A stretch of 64,000 bases of DNA from JAAYBF01 sp963716445 (GCA_963716445.1 OY970313.1:1116001-1180000); one strand, 5' to 3'. Positions 45,674-54,829 are shown, counted from the first letter of the stretch. Numbers and translations are program-made. Notes: generated by a model not told the origin, from the sequence alone.

Positions 45674-46819
45674 ATGCTCGACATGCCCCGCGCGCGCGAG
45701 GTCTTCGAGGCCTCGGAGGACTTCACGGTCGGACTCGAGGAGGAGCTCCAGATCCTCGACCCCGACACGCTGGCGCTCGCCCAGCGCTACGGCGAGCTCT
45801 CGACCGCCGCGCAGGCCGATCCGGTGCTCGCCGAGTCCGTCGCCGGCGAGCTGATCGAGTCCGAGATCGAGATCCGCTCCGGCCGCGGCGCGAGCTTCGC
45901 CGACGCCGTCGCCGCTCAGCGCGAGGCGCGGGCTCGGCTGTTCCGCCTCGCCGCGGATCGCGACGCGCGCCTCGCGGCGACCGCGACACACCCGTGGAGC
46001 CCCTGGCAGGAGCAGCGGATCATCGACACCGACCACTACCGGCGCGTCGAGGAGGGCCTCAAGTACGTCGCCTGGCGCAACAACACCTTCAGCCTCCACG
46101 CCCACGTCGGCGTGCGCGGCGCCGACCGGGCGATCGCCGTCTGCGACCGCCTGCGGCCGCTGCTACCGGAGCTGCTCGCGCTGTCGGCCAACTCGCCGTT
46201 CCTCGACGGTCGCGACTCCGGGCTGCACAGCACGCGCAGCCAGATCTTCACCAAGAGCTTCCCGCGCTGCGGGATCCCGGACCCGTTCGGCGGCTGGCAG
46301 GCGTACGCCGACTACGTCGAGCTGCTCGTGCGTACGAATTCGATCGTCGAGCACACCCAGCTCTGGTGGAGCGTGCGCCCGCATCACGCCTTCGGGACCG
46401 TCGAGGTGCGCATCTGCGACGCCCAGTCCGACGCCGACGCATCGACGGCGCTCGCCGGGCTGATCGTCGCCTGCGTCGCCCAGGCGGCGGCCGACCATGA
46501 CGAGGGCGTGCCTTTCGAGGACCCGCCCTCGCGCCTCGTCGAGGAGAACTTCTGGCGCGCGATCCGCTACGGCCTCGACGGGCGGATGGTCGACCTCGAG
46601 CGGCTCGAGGAGTTCTCGTCGGCCGCGATCGGCGACCGGCTGCTGGCATGGACGGCTCCGGCCCGCGCCGCGCTCGGGCTCGACGTGGTCCTGCCGGGCG
46701 AGAACGGCGCCCAGCGGCAGCGGCGGGCCCTCGTGGGCGGTGCAACGATGGAAGAAGTCTTCGCCGCCGAGATCGAGGTGGCCGGGCGGACATACGCAAA
46801 CTCGGAGGTAAGGGCATGA
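45674..46819 (+). CDS. YbdK family carboxylate-amine ligase (GCS2)
   Basis: A 381-residue ligase of the glutamate-cysteine ligase 2 family. The N-terminal TVGLEEELQILDPDT and ESEIEIRSGR segments bind ATP/Mg, and NNTFSLHAHVGV, RSQIFTKSFPRCG and GTVEVRICDAQSD complete the fold. YbdK proteins have weak gamma-glutamylcysteine synthetase activity; the natural product here is unknown. It starts 2 bases after rex, so it is read from the same mRNA, linking thiol or amide-bond chemistry to redox sensing. The stop overlaps the next ATG. Confidence 0.9.
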   Translation: MLDMPRAREVFEASEDFTVGLEEELQILDPDTLALAQRYGELSTAAQADPVLAESVAGELIESEIEIRSGRGASFADAVAAQREARARLFRLAADRDARLAATATHPWSPWQEQRIIDTDHYRRVEEGLKYVAWRNNTFSLHAHVGVRGADRAIAVCDRLRPLLPELLALSANSPFLDGRDSGLHSTRSQIFTKSFPRCGIPDPFGGWQAYADYVELLVRTNSIVEHTQLWWSVRPHHAFGTVEVRICDAQSDADASTALAGLIVACVAQAAADHDEGVPFEDPPSRLVEENFWRAIRYGLDGRMVDLERLEEFSSAAIGDRLLAWTAPARAALGLDVVLPGENGAQRQRRALVGGATMEEVFAAEIEVAGRTYANSEVRA

Positions 46820-47268
46820 ACGACCAGACCGGACAGGGACCAGCGGATCCGGAGGGACGGCAACCGACCGAGGAGGAGCTGCAGGCCGCCTTCGAGGAGC
46901 AGATGCGCCAGATCCGGGTCGAGGACGTGCTGCTGCAGACCACCGTGACACTCGTCAACCTCGGCGCCCGGCGGCTGGGCCTCGCGGCCGCGCCCGGCGA
47001 GGATCTCTCCGAGGAGCGCGACCTCGGCCAGGCCAAGCTGGCGATCGACGGCGTGCGCGCCCTGCTGCCGCTCTGCCCCCAGGACCAGGTCGAGCCGATC
47101 AAGCAGGCCCTCAGCCAGCTCCAGATGGCGTTCGCCCGCGAGGCCCAGGGCGGATCGATGCCTTCGCCGCAGCCGGGCGATCCCGGCGCGCCGCCGCCCG
47201 GGCAGTCCCAGGAGGACGCCGAGCGGGCCAAGGCGCGCTCGAAGATCTGGACGCCGCCGAGCGCCTGA
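46816..47268 (+). CDS. DUF1844-like protein
   Basis: A 150-residue soluble protein. The helical core (about residues 30-100: VEDVLLQTTVTLVNLGARRLGL and LGQAKLAIDGVRALLPLC) resembles DUF1844, a small family of unknown function often encoded near infC or translation genes. Both ends are low-complexity (Gln/Glu- and Pro/Gly-rich). The ATG overlaps the YbdK stop. No function can be given. Confidence 0.75.
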   Translation: MNDQTGQGPADPEGRQPTEEELQAAFEEQMRQIRVEDVLLQTTVTLVNLGARRLGLAAAPGEDLSEERDLGQAKLAIDGVRALLPLCPQDQVEPIKQALSQLQMAFAREAQGGSMPSPQPGDPGAPPPGQSQEDAERAKARSKIWTPPSA

Positions 47269-47315
47269 CCGGCGGGGCCGGGCGCCCCAGGCGTCCCGCC
47301 GTCGGGCCGAACGGT

Positions 47316-47321
47316 TAGACT
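47316..47321 (+). promoter_or_regulatory. -10 element for hppA
   Basis: TAGACT, about 111 bases before the TTG at 47433. The implied leader contains a hairpin (GCGCGC...GCGCGC, about 47369-47385) and AAAGGA as ribosome site. No known riboswitch pattern is recognised in it. Confidence 0.45.
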
Positions 47322-47432
47322 GCCCGCCGCTTTCGACCGGGCGGCTGCTGCACCTGTGGCAATCACGCGCGCGCACTCCGCGCGCGGCCCCCGAGCCCGC
47401 CCGTCACCGAAGAACAACGCAAAGGACATCCC

Positions 47433-49520
47433 TTGACCGACTTCCTTACCGACCACGGCGTTGTAGTCGCGCTCGCGTGCGCCGCCGCCGCCGTGGTCTA
47501 CGGCCTCTTGACCACCCGCTGGCTGCTTGCCAAGTCGCCCGGCAACGACCGCATGCAGGAGATCTCCGCCGCGGTCCAGGAGGGCGCCAAGGCGTACCTG
47601 ACCCGCCAGTACCAGATCATCGCCGTGGTGGCGGTGGTCCTGGCGATCATCCTCGCGATCGCGCTCGACATCGAGACCGCGATCGGCTTCGTGATCGGCG
47701 GCGCCTTCTCCGGCGCTGCCGGGTTCATCGGGATGAACGTCTCGGTGCGCGCCAACTCGCGCGTCGCCGAGGCCGCACGCGGTGGCGTCGGCAACGCGCT
47801 CGACGTGGCGTTCAAGGGCGGCGCCGTGACCGGCATGCTCGTCGCCGGACTGGCGCTGCTCGGCGTCGCCGGCTACTACGGCATCCTGCGGATGTTCGAC
47901 GTCGATCAGAAGGACGCGATCGACGCGCTCGTCGGCCTCGGCTTCGGCGGCTCGTTGATCTCCGTCTTCGCCCGACTCGGCGGCGGGATCTTCACCAAGG
48001 CGGCCGACGTCGGCGCCGACATCGTCGGCAAGATCGAGGCCGGCATCCCCGAGGACGATCCGCGCAACCCGGCCGTGATCGCCGACAACGTCGGCGACAA
48101 CGTCGGCGACTGCGCCGGCATGGCGGCCGACCTGTTCGAGACCTACGCCGTCACCGCCGTCGCGGTGATGCTGCTCGGCGTCCTCACCTTCGAGCAGATC
48201 GACGCCGTCGCGATGTTCCCGCTGGTGATCGGCGGCGTGTCGATCCTCGCCTCGATCATCGGCACCTTCGCCGTGCGCAGCGCCGCCGGCAACGTCGAGC
48301 GCGCCCTCTACCAGGGGCTGGTCGTCTCCGGCGTCCTGGCCGCGGCGGCCTTCCTGCCGGTGTCTATGTGGCTGATGGACGACCTCAGCTTCGTCAACGA
48401 CGCCTCGGACCTGCTGACCGGCGGCCTCGAGTCCGCGCCGTCGGGCATGGACATCTGGTTCTGCACCCTGATCGGCATCGGCATCACGGCACTGCTCTTC
48501 GTGATCACCGACTTCTACACCTCGACCCGCTTCCGCCCGGTGCGCAGCACGGCCAGGGCGTCGGAGACGGGCCACGCGACGAACATCATCCAGGGCCTCT
48601 CGCAGGGCTTCCAGGCGACCGCCGCGCCGGCGATCGTGATCGCGATCGGCATCCTCGTCGCCAACGAGCTCGGCGGCATCTACGGCATCGGCGTCGCCGT
48701 CATGGCCCAGCTCTCGCTGACCGGCCTGATCGTCGCGCTCGACGCCTTCGGCCCGATCACCGACAACGCCGGCGGCATCGCCGAGATGGCGGAGCTGCCG
48801 CAGGAGGTCCGCGACGTCACCGATCCGCTCGACGCCGTCGGCAACACCACCAAGGCCGTCACCAAGGGCTACGCAATCGGCTCGGCCGTGCTCGCCGCGC
48901 TGGTGCTGTTCGCGGCCTTCGTGTCAGAGCTCCAGGAGGAGGCCGACAAGTCGCTCGAGATCCTCAGCGGCTTCGACATCTCGGAGCCCGAGGTGCTCGT
49001 CGGGCTGCTGATCGGCGGCATGATGGTCTACCTGTTCTCGGCCCTCTCGATCGAGTCCGTCGGCCGTGCCGGCGGCGGCGTCGTCGAGGAGGTGCGGCGC
49101 CAGTTCCGTGAGAAGCCGGGCATCATGGACTACACCGAGAAGCCCGACTACGCCCAGTGCGTGCGGATCGTGACCCAGGCCGCCCAGCGGGAGATGATCC
49201 TGCCGGCCCTGATCCCGATCGTCGTCCCGGTCGTGGTCGGCCTGCTCAGCTACCAGGCGCTCGGCGGCCTGCTGATCGGCGTCATCGTCGTCGGCTTCTT
49301 CGCCGCGGTCTCGATGACCTCCGGCGGCGGCGCCTGGGACAACGCCAAGAAGCTGATCGAGGACGGCGAGTTCGGCGGCAAGGGCTCCGAGGCCCACGCG
49401 GCCTCCGTCACCGGCGACACCGTCGGCGACCCCTACAAGGACACCGCCGGCCCGGCCATCAACCCGATGATCAAGGTGGCCAACATCGTCGCCATCCTGA
49501 TCATTCCTTTCCTGGTCTGA
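47433..49520 (+). CDS. hppA: Membrane-bound proton-translocating pyrophosphatase, K+-independent type
   Basis: A 695-residue, about 16-helix H+-PPase that couples PPi hydrolysis to proton export. The substrate loop DVGADIVGKIEAG (about residues 191-203) and DNVGDNVGDCAGMAADLFETY are intact, as is the C-terminal D.VGDPYKDTAGPAINP. The diagnostic site reads GNTTKA: Lys at this position marks the K+-independent subclass. TTG start is supported by AAAGGA 7 bases upstream. A strong terminator follows. The gene is monocistronic. Confidence 0.95.
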   Translation: MTDFLTDHGVVVALACAAAAVVYGLLTTRWLLAKSPGNDRMQEISAAVQEGAKAYLTRQYQIIAVVAVVLAIILAIALDIETAIGFVIGGAFSGAAGFIGMNVSVRANSRVAEAARGGVGNALDVAFKGGAVTGMLVAGLALLGVAGYYGILRMFDVDQKDAIDALVGLGFGGSLISVFARLGGGIFTKAADVGADIVGKIEAGIPEDDPRNPAVIADNVGDNVGDCAGMAADLFETYAVTAVAVMLLGVLTFEQIDAVAMFPLVIGGVSILASIIGTFAVRSAAGNVERALYQGLVVSGVLAAAAFLPVSMWLMDDLSFVNDASDLLTGGLESAPSGMDIWFCTLIGIGITALLFVITDFYTSTRFRPVRSTARASETGHATNIIQGLSQGFQATAAPAIVIAIGILVANELGGIYGIGVAVMAQLSLTGLIVALDAFGPITDNAGGIAEMAELPQEVRDVTDPLDAVGNTTKAVTKGYAIGSAVLAALVLFAAFVSELQEEADKSLEILSGFDISEPEVLVGLLIGGMMVYLFSALSIESVGRAGGGVVEEVRRQFREKPGIMDYTEKPDYAQCVRIVTQAAQREMILPALIPIVVPVVVGLLSYQALGGLLIGVIVVGFFAAVSMTSGGGAWDNAKKLIEDGEFGGKGSEAHAASVTGDTVGDPYKDTAGPAINPMIKVANIVAILIIPFLV

Positions 49521-49545
49521 GCGAGACCTAGAAGCGCTTCCAGAG

Positions 49546-49573
49546 GGGCCCGCGGCGCTTGCGCCGCGGGCCC
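49546..49573 (+). terminator. Strong hairpin terminator after hppA
   Basis: A perfect 13-bp GC stem (GGGCCCGCGGCGC / GCGCCGCGGGCCC) with a 2-base loop, 26 bases after the stop, then GTCGTCGTTT. Confidence 0.8.
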
Positions 49574-49817
49574 GTCGTCGTTTGGGGAGCGCGGGGCTCG
49601 GGCGTTGGTGGCCGCGGGGCCTGTCTCCGGTGGCGTCTTTCGTCCTCGCCTCCGCTTGCTCCGCTGCGACTCCGCCCCGTGCCTGGCGCGGTTTGCCGTG
49701 TAGGGCGCTCCGTGTGGTTCGACGGCAGGGGCTCCGCGCGACGCTCCGCTCGCTGCGGCTGCGGGCGAAAGGGTCGCCACCGTCGCCACCCGCGGAAGAG
49801 GCGCTTACAGCCGCTCG

Positions 49818-49857
49818 ATGGACGTTTGCGCACGTCCTGACGTGCTCAAACGTCCAT
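49818..49857. repeat. Inverted repeat (hairpin family, member E)
   Basis: Two 19-base arms (ATGGACGTTTGCGCACGTC and its partner), one mismatch, 2-base loop. Related to the hairpins at 4950 and 57390 through TGGAYG.TTG.GCAC. Confidence 0.8.
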
Positions 49858-49929
49858 TCGCCCGCCCGCTGGCGCGGCGGGCGTCGGCGGCTAGAGGCGC
49901 ATCCGCCCTTGACGAGTGCGTCCCGGTGA

Positions 49930-49977
49930 TCGAGTGGAAGTTTGACTGGGCTCTAGCCCAATCAAACTTCCACTCGA
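49930..49977. repeat. Inverted repeat (hairpin family, member D)
   Basis: Arms of 23 bases with one mismatch and a CT loop; inner arm AGTGGAAGTTTGACTGGGCT. Best preserved of the AGTGGA...GGGCT group, which includes 19605 and 25489. Located between convergent hppA and GNAT genes. Confidence 0.8.
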
Positions 49978-50044
49978 GTTTCTTGCTCGAGCTCGCGGAG
50001 CAGGGTCCGGCGAGCCTCAAGGCGCCTAGGACTGAGCGTGACGG

Positions 50045-50554
50045 TTAGTCGAGTTCGTCGGCGAGGAGGTCCATCAGGAGGCCGTCGCGCCAGTGGCCGT
50101 CTGGGGCGCGCTCTTGCTGGCGGAGGATGCCTACGGGCTTGAAGCCGATGGACTTGTAGGCGGCGATGGCGCGCTCGTTCTCGAGCGTGGGGTCGATCGT
50201 GAAGCGGTGGTGGCCGCGGTCGTCGATGAACCAGCGGATGGCGGTCCGAAGTGCCTCGGGACCGAGACCCTGGTCTTGGTAATCGGGCAAGAGCATGATG
50301 TCGAGGGCGACGTGGCGGTAGTCGGGCTCGGTCTCCTCGTGGAAGCCGAGCCAGCCGGCGACGGCGTCGTCGACGTAGATCGCGAACGCGGCGCCGTAGT
50401 TTCGAAAGCCCTCGCGCTGGTAGTCGGGATCGCTCGTATCGCCCCACCACTCGCGAATCCCCTCGATGTAGACAGCCGGCAGCAGCGCCTCCACGTCATC
50501 GTCGCTCAACGGACACAGGGTCACTCGTTCCCCGTCCAGCACCGGTAGCTCCAC
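50045..50554 (-). CDS. GNAT family N-acetyltransferase, AAC(6')-like
   Basis: A 169-residue acetyltransferase. The central VALDIMLLPDYQDQGLGPEALRTAIRWF segment (split across about residues 83-110) holds the acetyl-CoA loop, and FTIDPTLENERAIAAYKSIGFKPVG is the C-terminal strand-helix. The sequence resembles aminoglycoside 6'-acetyltransferase-type enzymes, but most chromosomal relatives have other or unknown substrates, so resistance is not claimed. GTG start at 50554 has GGAG close upstream. Divergent from the first APC permease. Confidence 0.88.
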   Translation of the reverse strand: MELPVLDGERVTLCPLSDDDVEALLPAVYIEGIREWWGDTSDPDYQREGFRNYGAAFAIYVDDAVAGWLGFHEETEPDYRHVALDIMLLPDYQDQGLGPEALRTAIRWFIDDRGHHRFTIDPTLENERAIAAYKSIGFKPVGILRQQERAPDGHWRDGLLMDLLADELD

Positions 50555-50710
50555 GGCTCCAGTCTCGCATCGGCGGGTGTGCCCACGTGCTGTTCACCGA
50601 CGTCCCCTTCCGCGGGAGCCGCGGCCTGAAACGCCCGCGGCCAAGCTCGTGGAGCCACCACCGCCAGAGGGCCCAGCCAGAGCAACCGCGGCCCCATCCC
50701 AGCGCAGGAG

Positions 50711-50716
50711 TAGCTT
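50711..50716 (+). promoter_or_regulatory. Leaderless -10 element for the first APC permease
   Basis: TAGCTT, 9 bases before the ATG at 50726. The 170-base divergent gap contains GC-rich inverted repeats (around 50610-50640) but no recognisable c-di-AMP riboswitch. Confidence 0.5.
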
Positions 50717-50725
50717 TCCCGCGTC

Positions 50726-52606
50726 ATGGCCGAGTGGAGACCTAAGGCGGCGGGGCTCGAGCGAGTGCTCGGGACGGGGGCGTTGTTCAGCACGGCGTAC
50801 GGGAACGTCGGCAGCTCGATCTACTACGCGCTCGGGCTGGTGGCGGTTTTCGCGCTCGGGATGACGCCGATCGTCTTCCTGATCGCCGGCGTCATCTTCG
50901 TCTGCACGGCGGCGACGTACACCGAGGCGACGACGATGTATCCGGAGGCGGGTGGGTCGTCGTCGTTCGCCAGGCGGGCGTTCAACGAGTTCTGGTCCTT
51001 CTTCGCGGCCTGGGGCCAGATGCTGAACTACATCATCACGGTCGCGATCTCGGCGTTCTTCGTGCCGCACTACCTGGGGGTGTTCTGGGAGCCGCTGAGC
51101 GAGTCGCCGGCCGACATCGTCGTCGGGATCGTCGTCGTGGTGGTGCTGGGAGTGTTGAACGTCGTCGGTGTGAAGGAGTCGGCGGGGCTGAACGTGTTCC
51201 TGGCGCTAGCGGACTTCTTCACCCAGGTGCTGCTGGTAGTGGTGGGGCTGGTGCTGGTGTTCTCACCGGACACGCTGATCGAGAACGTGGACTTCGGGAC
51301 GTATCCCACCCTGGGCGACTTCCTGATTGCGATCCCAGTCGGGATGGTCGCCTACACGGGAATCGAGACGATCTCGAACATGGCCGAGGAGGCGAAGGAC
51401 TACGGCACGACGATTCCGCGCGGGATGGGCGCCGTGGTGGCGGCCGTGGTCGCGATCTACGCGTTCCTGCCGGCAGTCGCGCTGTCGGCGATGCCGGTCG
51501 TCGACGGCAAGACGCAGCTGGCCCTCTCGAAGGAGGAGGGGGGCTACGCCGACGATCCGGTTCTTGGCGTGGTGGCGAACCTCGACCTCGGGGTGTTCCA
51601 GGGCGCGGCGGAGATCTACGTCGGCGTGCTGGCGGCGACGATCCTGTTCATCGCGACCAATGCCGGGCTGATCGGCGTGTCGCGGCTCACCTACTCGATG
51701 GGCCAGCATCGCCAGCTGCCGGAGGGGCTGCGGGCGCTCCATCCGCGCTACCGGACGCCGTACGTGGCGATCGCGGTCTTCGGGCTGGTCGCGTGCATCA
51801 CGATCCTGCCGGGACAGGCGGAGTTCCTCGGCACGATCTACGCGTTCGGCGCGATGCTCTCGTTCACGATCGCCCACCTGGCGGTTCTGCGGCTGCGCAT
51901 CACCGAGCCGGACCTGGAGCGGCCGTGGAAGGGACGCGGCGCCATCCGCTTCCGGGGTTACGAGCTGCCGCTCTACGCGATCCTCGGCGGCCTCGGCACC
52001 GGGATCGCGTTCGTCGTGGTGAACGTCCTGAACACGACGACGCTGATCGTCGGGATGGTCTGGCTGGTCGGTGGCGTGGCGAGCTACGTGCTCTACCGGC
52101 GCAACCAGGGGCTCAGCCTGACGCAGACGACGAAGATCGTCGTGCCGAAGCCGGTCGTCGAGCACGAGGTCGAGTACGAGTCGGTGCTGGTGGCCTTCGA
52201 GGACGCGCTCTACTCGTCGGAGGCGATCGCCACGGCGGCCAAGCTCGCGGCGCGCAGGCGACGTGGGATCCACGTGCTGGTGACGATCACGGTGCCGGCG
52301 AACCTACCCGTCGATGCGTCGATGCCGGCGCTCGAGGCACGGGCGCAGCAGGCGATCGACGCCGCACGGGTCCGCGGCGGGCGGCGGGTCACCGGCCACT
52401 GGGAGAAGGTGCGCGCCGGCGAGGCCGGCCGGCGGATCGTGCTCGAGGCGCGCGAGATCCGCGCGCGGGCCGTCGTGATGGCGCTGCCGCCGAAGCGCAC
52501 CGGGGCGTCGGTCTTCGGACGGACGGTCGAGACCGTGCTCGCCGAGCGTCCCTGCCGCGTGATCATCGACTCCACGCCACCCGCCCCGCTGCGCACGGCG
52601 GCGTAG
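50726..52606 (+). CDS. APC superfamily permease with C-terminal UspA-like domain
   Basis: A 626-residue protein: about 12 membrane helices (residues 15-455) of the amino acid/polyamine/organocation type, with the family signature GNVGSSIYYALG in helix 1 and GMVAYTGIETISNMAEEAKD in helix 6. Residues 475-620 form a cytoplasmic UspA-like domain. Architecture resembles KimA-type potassium importers, which also carry a cytosolic tail, but amino-acid transport cannot be excluded. Its TAG stop is part of the TAGCAT -10 element for the next gene. Confidence 0.88.
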   Translation: MAEWRPKAAGLERVLGTGALFSTAYGNVGSSIYYALGLVAVFALGMTPIVFLIAGVIFVCTAATYTEATTMYPEAGGSSSFARRAFNEFWSFFAAWGQMLNYIITVAISAFFVPHYLGVFWEPLSESPADIVVGIVVVVVLGVLNVVGVKESAGLNVFLALADFFTQVLLVVVGLVLVFSPDTLIENVDFGTYPTLGDFLIAIPVGMVAYTGIETISNMAEEAKDYGTTIPRGMGAVVAAVVAIYAFLPAVALSAMPVVDGKTQLALSKEEGGYADDPVLGVVANLDLGVFQGAAEIYVGVLAATILFIATNAGLIGVSRLTYSMGQHRQLPEGLRALHPRYRTPYVAIAVFGLVACITILPGQAEFLGTIYAFGAMLSFTIAHLAVLRLRITEPDLERPWKGRGAIRFRGYELPLYAILGGLGTGIAFVVVNVLNTTTLIVGMVWLVGGVASYVLYRRNQGLSLTQTTKIVVPKPVVEHEVEYESVLVAFEDALYSSEAIATAAKLAARRRRGIHVLVTITVPANLPVDASMPALEARAQQAIDAARVRGGRRVTGHWEKVRAGEAGRRIVLEAREIRARAVVMALPPKRTGASVFGRTVETVLAERPCRVIIDSTPPAPLRTAA

Positions 52607-52609
52607 CAT
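52604..52609 (+). promoter_or_regulatory. Leaderless -10 element overlapping the permease stop codon
   Basis: TAGCAT; its TAG is the stop of the upstream permease. It lies 7 bases before the GTG at 52617. Confidence 0.5.
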
Positions 52610-52616
52610 CCGGCCG

Positions 52617-52814
52617 GTGAGGGACGCCTACGCCGTCTCGCAGCGCGTCCTCGGCGGGCTGGTCTGCGCCGTCGGGGTCGCGATGGTCGTGAGCACGCTC
52701 GCGCGTGGCGGTGGGCCGCTGGCGCTCGGCGTGATCGTCGGCGTGCTGTTCGCCGCGCTCGGCGCGGCGCGCCTCTGGCTCGCGCGGGCGCAGCGGTCGG
52801 GGACGGAGCGGTGA
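52617..52814 (+). CDS. Small two-helix membrane protein between two permeases
   Basis: A 65-residue protein with two membrane helices (about residues 10-28 and 34-53) and a basic tail. GTG start follows TAGCAT by 7 bases and the TGA overlaps the second permease start, so it is co-expressed with it. It could be a subunit or chaperone of the permeases; no homologue is recognised. Confidence 0.7.
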   Translation: MRDAYAVSQRVLGGLVCAVGVAMVVSTLARGGGPLALGVIVGVLFAALGAARLWLARAQRSGTER

Positions 52815-54829
52815 GCTCGTCCGGGGAACGGAACGACGGCGCCCGCGCGCGCGTGCGGGCGCGTCTGAGGAGCGGATCCGAGGAGGCGGAGGCGCGGATC
52901 GAGCGTGGGCTGGGAGCGCCGGCGCTGTTCGCGATCGCGGCGGGCGCGGTCGGGTCGTCGGTCTACTTCGCCTTGGGGATCGTGGCCGAGGACGCGCGCG
53001 GCCTCACGCCGATCGCGTTCCTGGCGGCGGGAGCGTTCTTCCTGCTGACGATGCTCAGCTATCTCGAGGGCAACTCGCTGCACGCGGAGCGGGGCGGGGC
53101 GTCGGTGTTCGCCCGCTACGCCTTCAACGAGCTCTGGAGCTTCGTGGCCGGCTGGGCGATCCTGCTCGACTTCCTGATCGTGATGGCGCTCGGGTCGCTG
53201 GCGGTCTCCGGCTACCTGGGCGTGTTCTGGAGCGCCACTACGGAGCCGGGGGTGGAGCTGGTAATCGCCGCGGCGGTGCTCGTCTGGGTCGCCTGGGCCA
53301 ACCTGCGCGGCTTGACGGCCGACCGCTATCGCCTGGTGCTGCGGCTCGTGCTCTCGAGCGCGGTGCTGTTCGCGGCGATCATCGTCTCCGGCCTCTTCGC
53401 CCACCACGACTTCGGGGCGCTGCTCGACTCGATCGAGCTGGGCGACAGCCCGACCTGGGAGGGGCTGGTGTTCGCGGCCGTGGTGGCGTGCGTGGCGATG
53501 ACGGGGATCGAGTCCGCGTCGGGCCTCGCCGGCGAGCTGCGGGTCGGCCGCCGCGGTCTGCGGCGCGTCGTCGCCGTCGCGGTCGCCGGCGTGCTCGTGC
53601 TCTACGTCGGCATCGCGCTGACTGCCGTGCTGGCGGTCCCGCTCAGCGCCGGCGCGAGTCCGCTCGGCGGCGACTTCCTCGCCGCGCCGGTGGCCGCCGT
53701 GGCCGCCGCGGGCGAGCCGGACTGGCTCGCCGAGACGCTGCGCTATGTCGTCGGAGTCGTCGGGGTCCTGGTGCTCGTGCAGGCGGTCAACGGCCAGATG
53801 CTCGGGATCGGGCGGCTCGCCTACTCGCTGGGGATGAACCGCCAGATCCCGAGCGTGGTGTCGCGGCTCGACGTCGAGCGGGGCACGCCGTACGTGGCGA
53901 TCGTGGTAGCGGCGACGATCGCCTTCGCGCTCGCCTGCTCGGGCGATCCGGAGTGGCTGGCGGGGATCTTCGCTTTCGGCGCGATGCTGGCGTTCACCCT
54001 CGCGCACCTGTCGATCGTCGTGCTGCGATTCCGCGAGCCGGACGCGCGTAGGGCCTTCCGCGTCCCGCTGAACGTTCGAGTGAGGGGAGGGCTGGTGCCG
54101 CTGCCGAGCGCGCTCGGCGCGGTTCTGGGCGCGGCCGCCTGGGTGAGCGTCGTGATCCTCCACGAGGGAGCTCGCTACGTCGGCGGCGCCTGGCTGCTCG
54201 CCGGCCTGACGCTGTACGTGGTCTACCGCAAGGCCCAGGGCAAGTCGCTTACCCAGCGGTTCACGATTCCCGAGGCCGCGTTGCGCGAGTCTCGCCACTT
54301 CGAGTTCGGCAGCATCCTCGTGCCGGTGTTCGGCGAGCGCCTCGACGACGACATCGTCGGCACCGCCGGGCGGCTCGCGGCCGAGCAGGCCCAGGAGGGC
54401 GAGGACTCGACCACGCTAGAGGCGATCTGGGTCTTCCAGATTCCGATGTCGCTGCCGATCGACGCGCGCGTGCCGGACGAGCGGGTCGAGGAGGCGCGGC
54501 GGGCGCTCGCGCGGGCCAAGCGGGTCGGCGAGGACTACGCCGGCGTCGAGGTCGCGACGGCGATGGTGCGCGGACGGACGATCGGCGCGGCGATCGTCGC
54601 GGAGGCCAAGCGGCGTGGGGTGGAGGCGATCGTGCTCGCCGCCGAGGCGCCGACGCGGATACGCGGCGGCGGGGTCCTGGGCGGCCGCGGGATCGGCAGC
54701 GACCGCTTCGCGGGCGACTTCACGCGCTACGTGATCGAGAAGGCGCCGTGCAAGGTGATCCTCACCGCGCCGCCGGCCGAGGACGACCATGAGACCGACC
54801 AGCGGAGCACGGTGGCCGAGCCCGCCTGA
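52811..54829 (+). CDS. Second APC superfamily permease with C-terminal UspA-like domain
   Basis: A 672-residue paralogue of the gene at 50726, with a longer charged N-terminus (about 30 residues), about 12 membrane helices (AAGAVGSSVYFALGIVAE in helix 1; VACVAMTGIESASGLAGELR in helix 6) and a C-terminal UspA-like domain (about residues 500-650). The GTG start overlaps the small membrane protein stop. The two permeases could form a heteromer or be alternative transporters. Substrate is inferred, as K+ or amino acids, only from context. Confidence 0.87.
   Translation: MSSSGERNDGARARVRARLRSGSEEAEARIERGLGAPALFAIAAGAVGSSVYFALGIVAEDARGLTPIAFLAAGAFFLLTMLSYLEGNSLHAERGGASVFARYAFNELWSFVAGWAILLDFLIVMALGSLAVSGYLGVFWSATTEPGVELVIAAAVLVWVAWANLRGLTADRYRLVLRLVLSSAVLFAAIIVSGLFAHHDFGALLDSIELGDSPTWEGLVFAAVVACVAMTGIESASGLAGELRVGRRGLRRVVAVAVAGVLVLYVGIALTAVLAVPLSAGASPLGGDFLAAPVAAVAAAGEPDWLAETLRYVVGVVGVLVLVQAVNGQMLGIGRLAYSLGMNRQIPSVVSRLDVERGTPYVAIVVAATIAFALACSGDPEWLAGIFAFGAMLAFTLAHLSIVVLRFREPDARRAFRVPLNVRVRGGLVPLPSALGAVLGAAAWVSVVILHEGARYVGGAWLLAGLTLYVVYRKAQGKSLTQRFTIPEAALRESRHFEFGSILVPVFGERLDDDIVGTAGRLAAEQAQEGEDSTTLEAIWVFQIPMSLPIDARVPDERVEEARRALARAKRVGEDYAGVEVATAMVRGRTIGAAIVAEAKRRGVEAIVLAAEAPTRIRGGGVLGGRGIGSDRFAGDFTRYVIEKAPCKVILTAPPAEDDHETDQRSTVAEPA

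Larger units (their letters stand above)
49590..50044. other. Non-coding gap with two hairpins, no supported gene
   Basis: About 450 bases between hppA (+) and the GNAT gene (-). Short frames are open on both strands, but none has a ribosome site, recognisable protein or normal codon bias, and they overlap one another. The stretch holds inverted repeats at 49818 and 49930. The first half (49590-49800) is rich in CGCTCCG-like runs and could be degraded coding sequence. Confidence 0.55.

Noticed and set aside
49559..49929. Overlapping short open frames after hppA on both strands
   Set aside because: No ribosome sites, mutually overlapping, odd composition; part runs through the terminator and hairpin repeats.
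50555..50725. A c-di-AMP (ydaO-type) riboswitch in front of the APC permease
   Set aside because: The gap has GC-rich inverted repeats but no match to conserved ydaO elements, and the -10 placement implies a leaderless mRNA.
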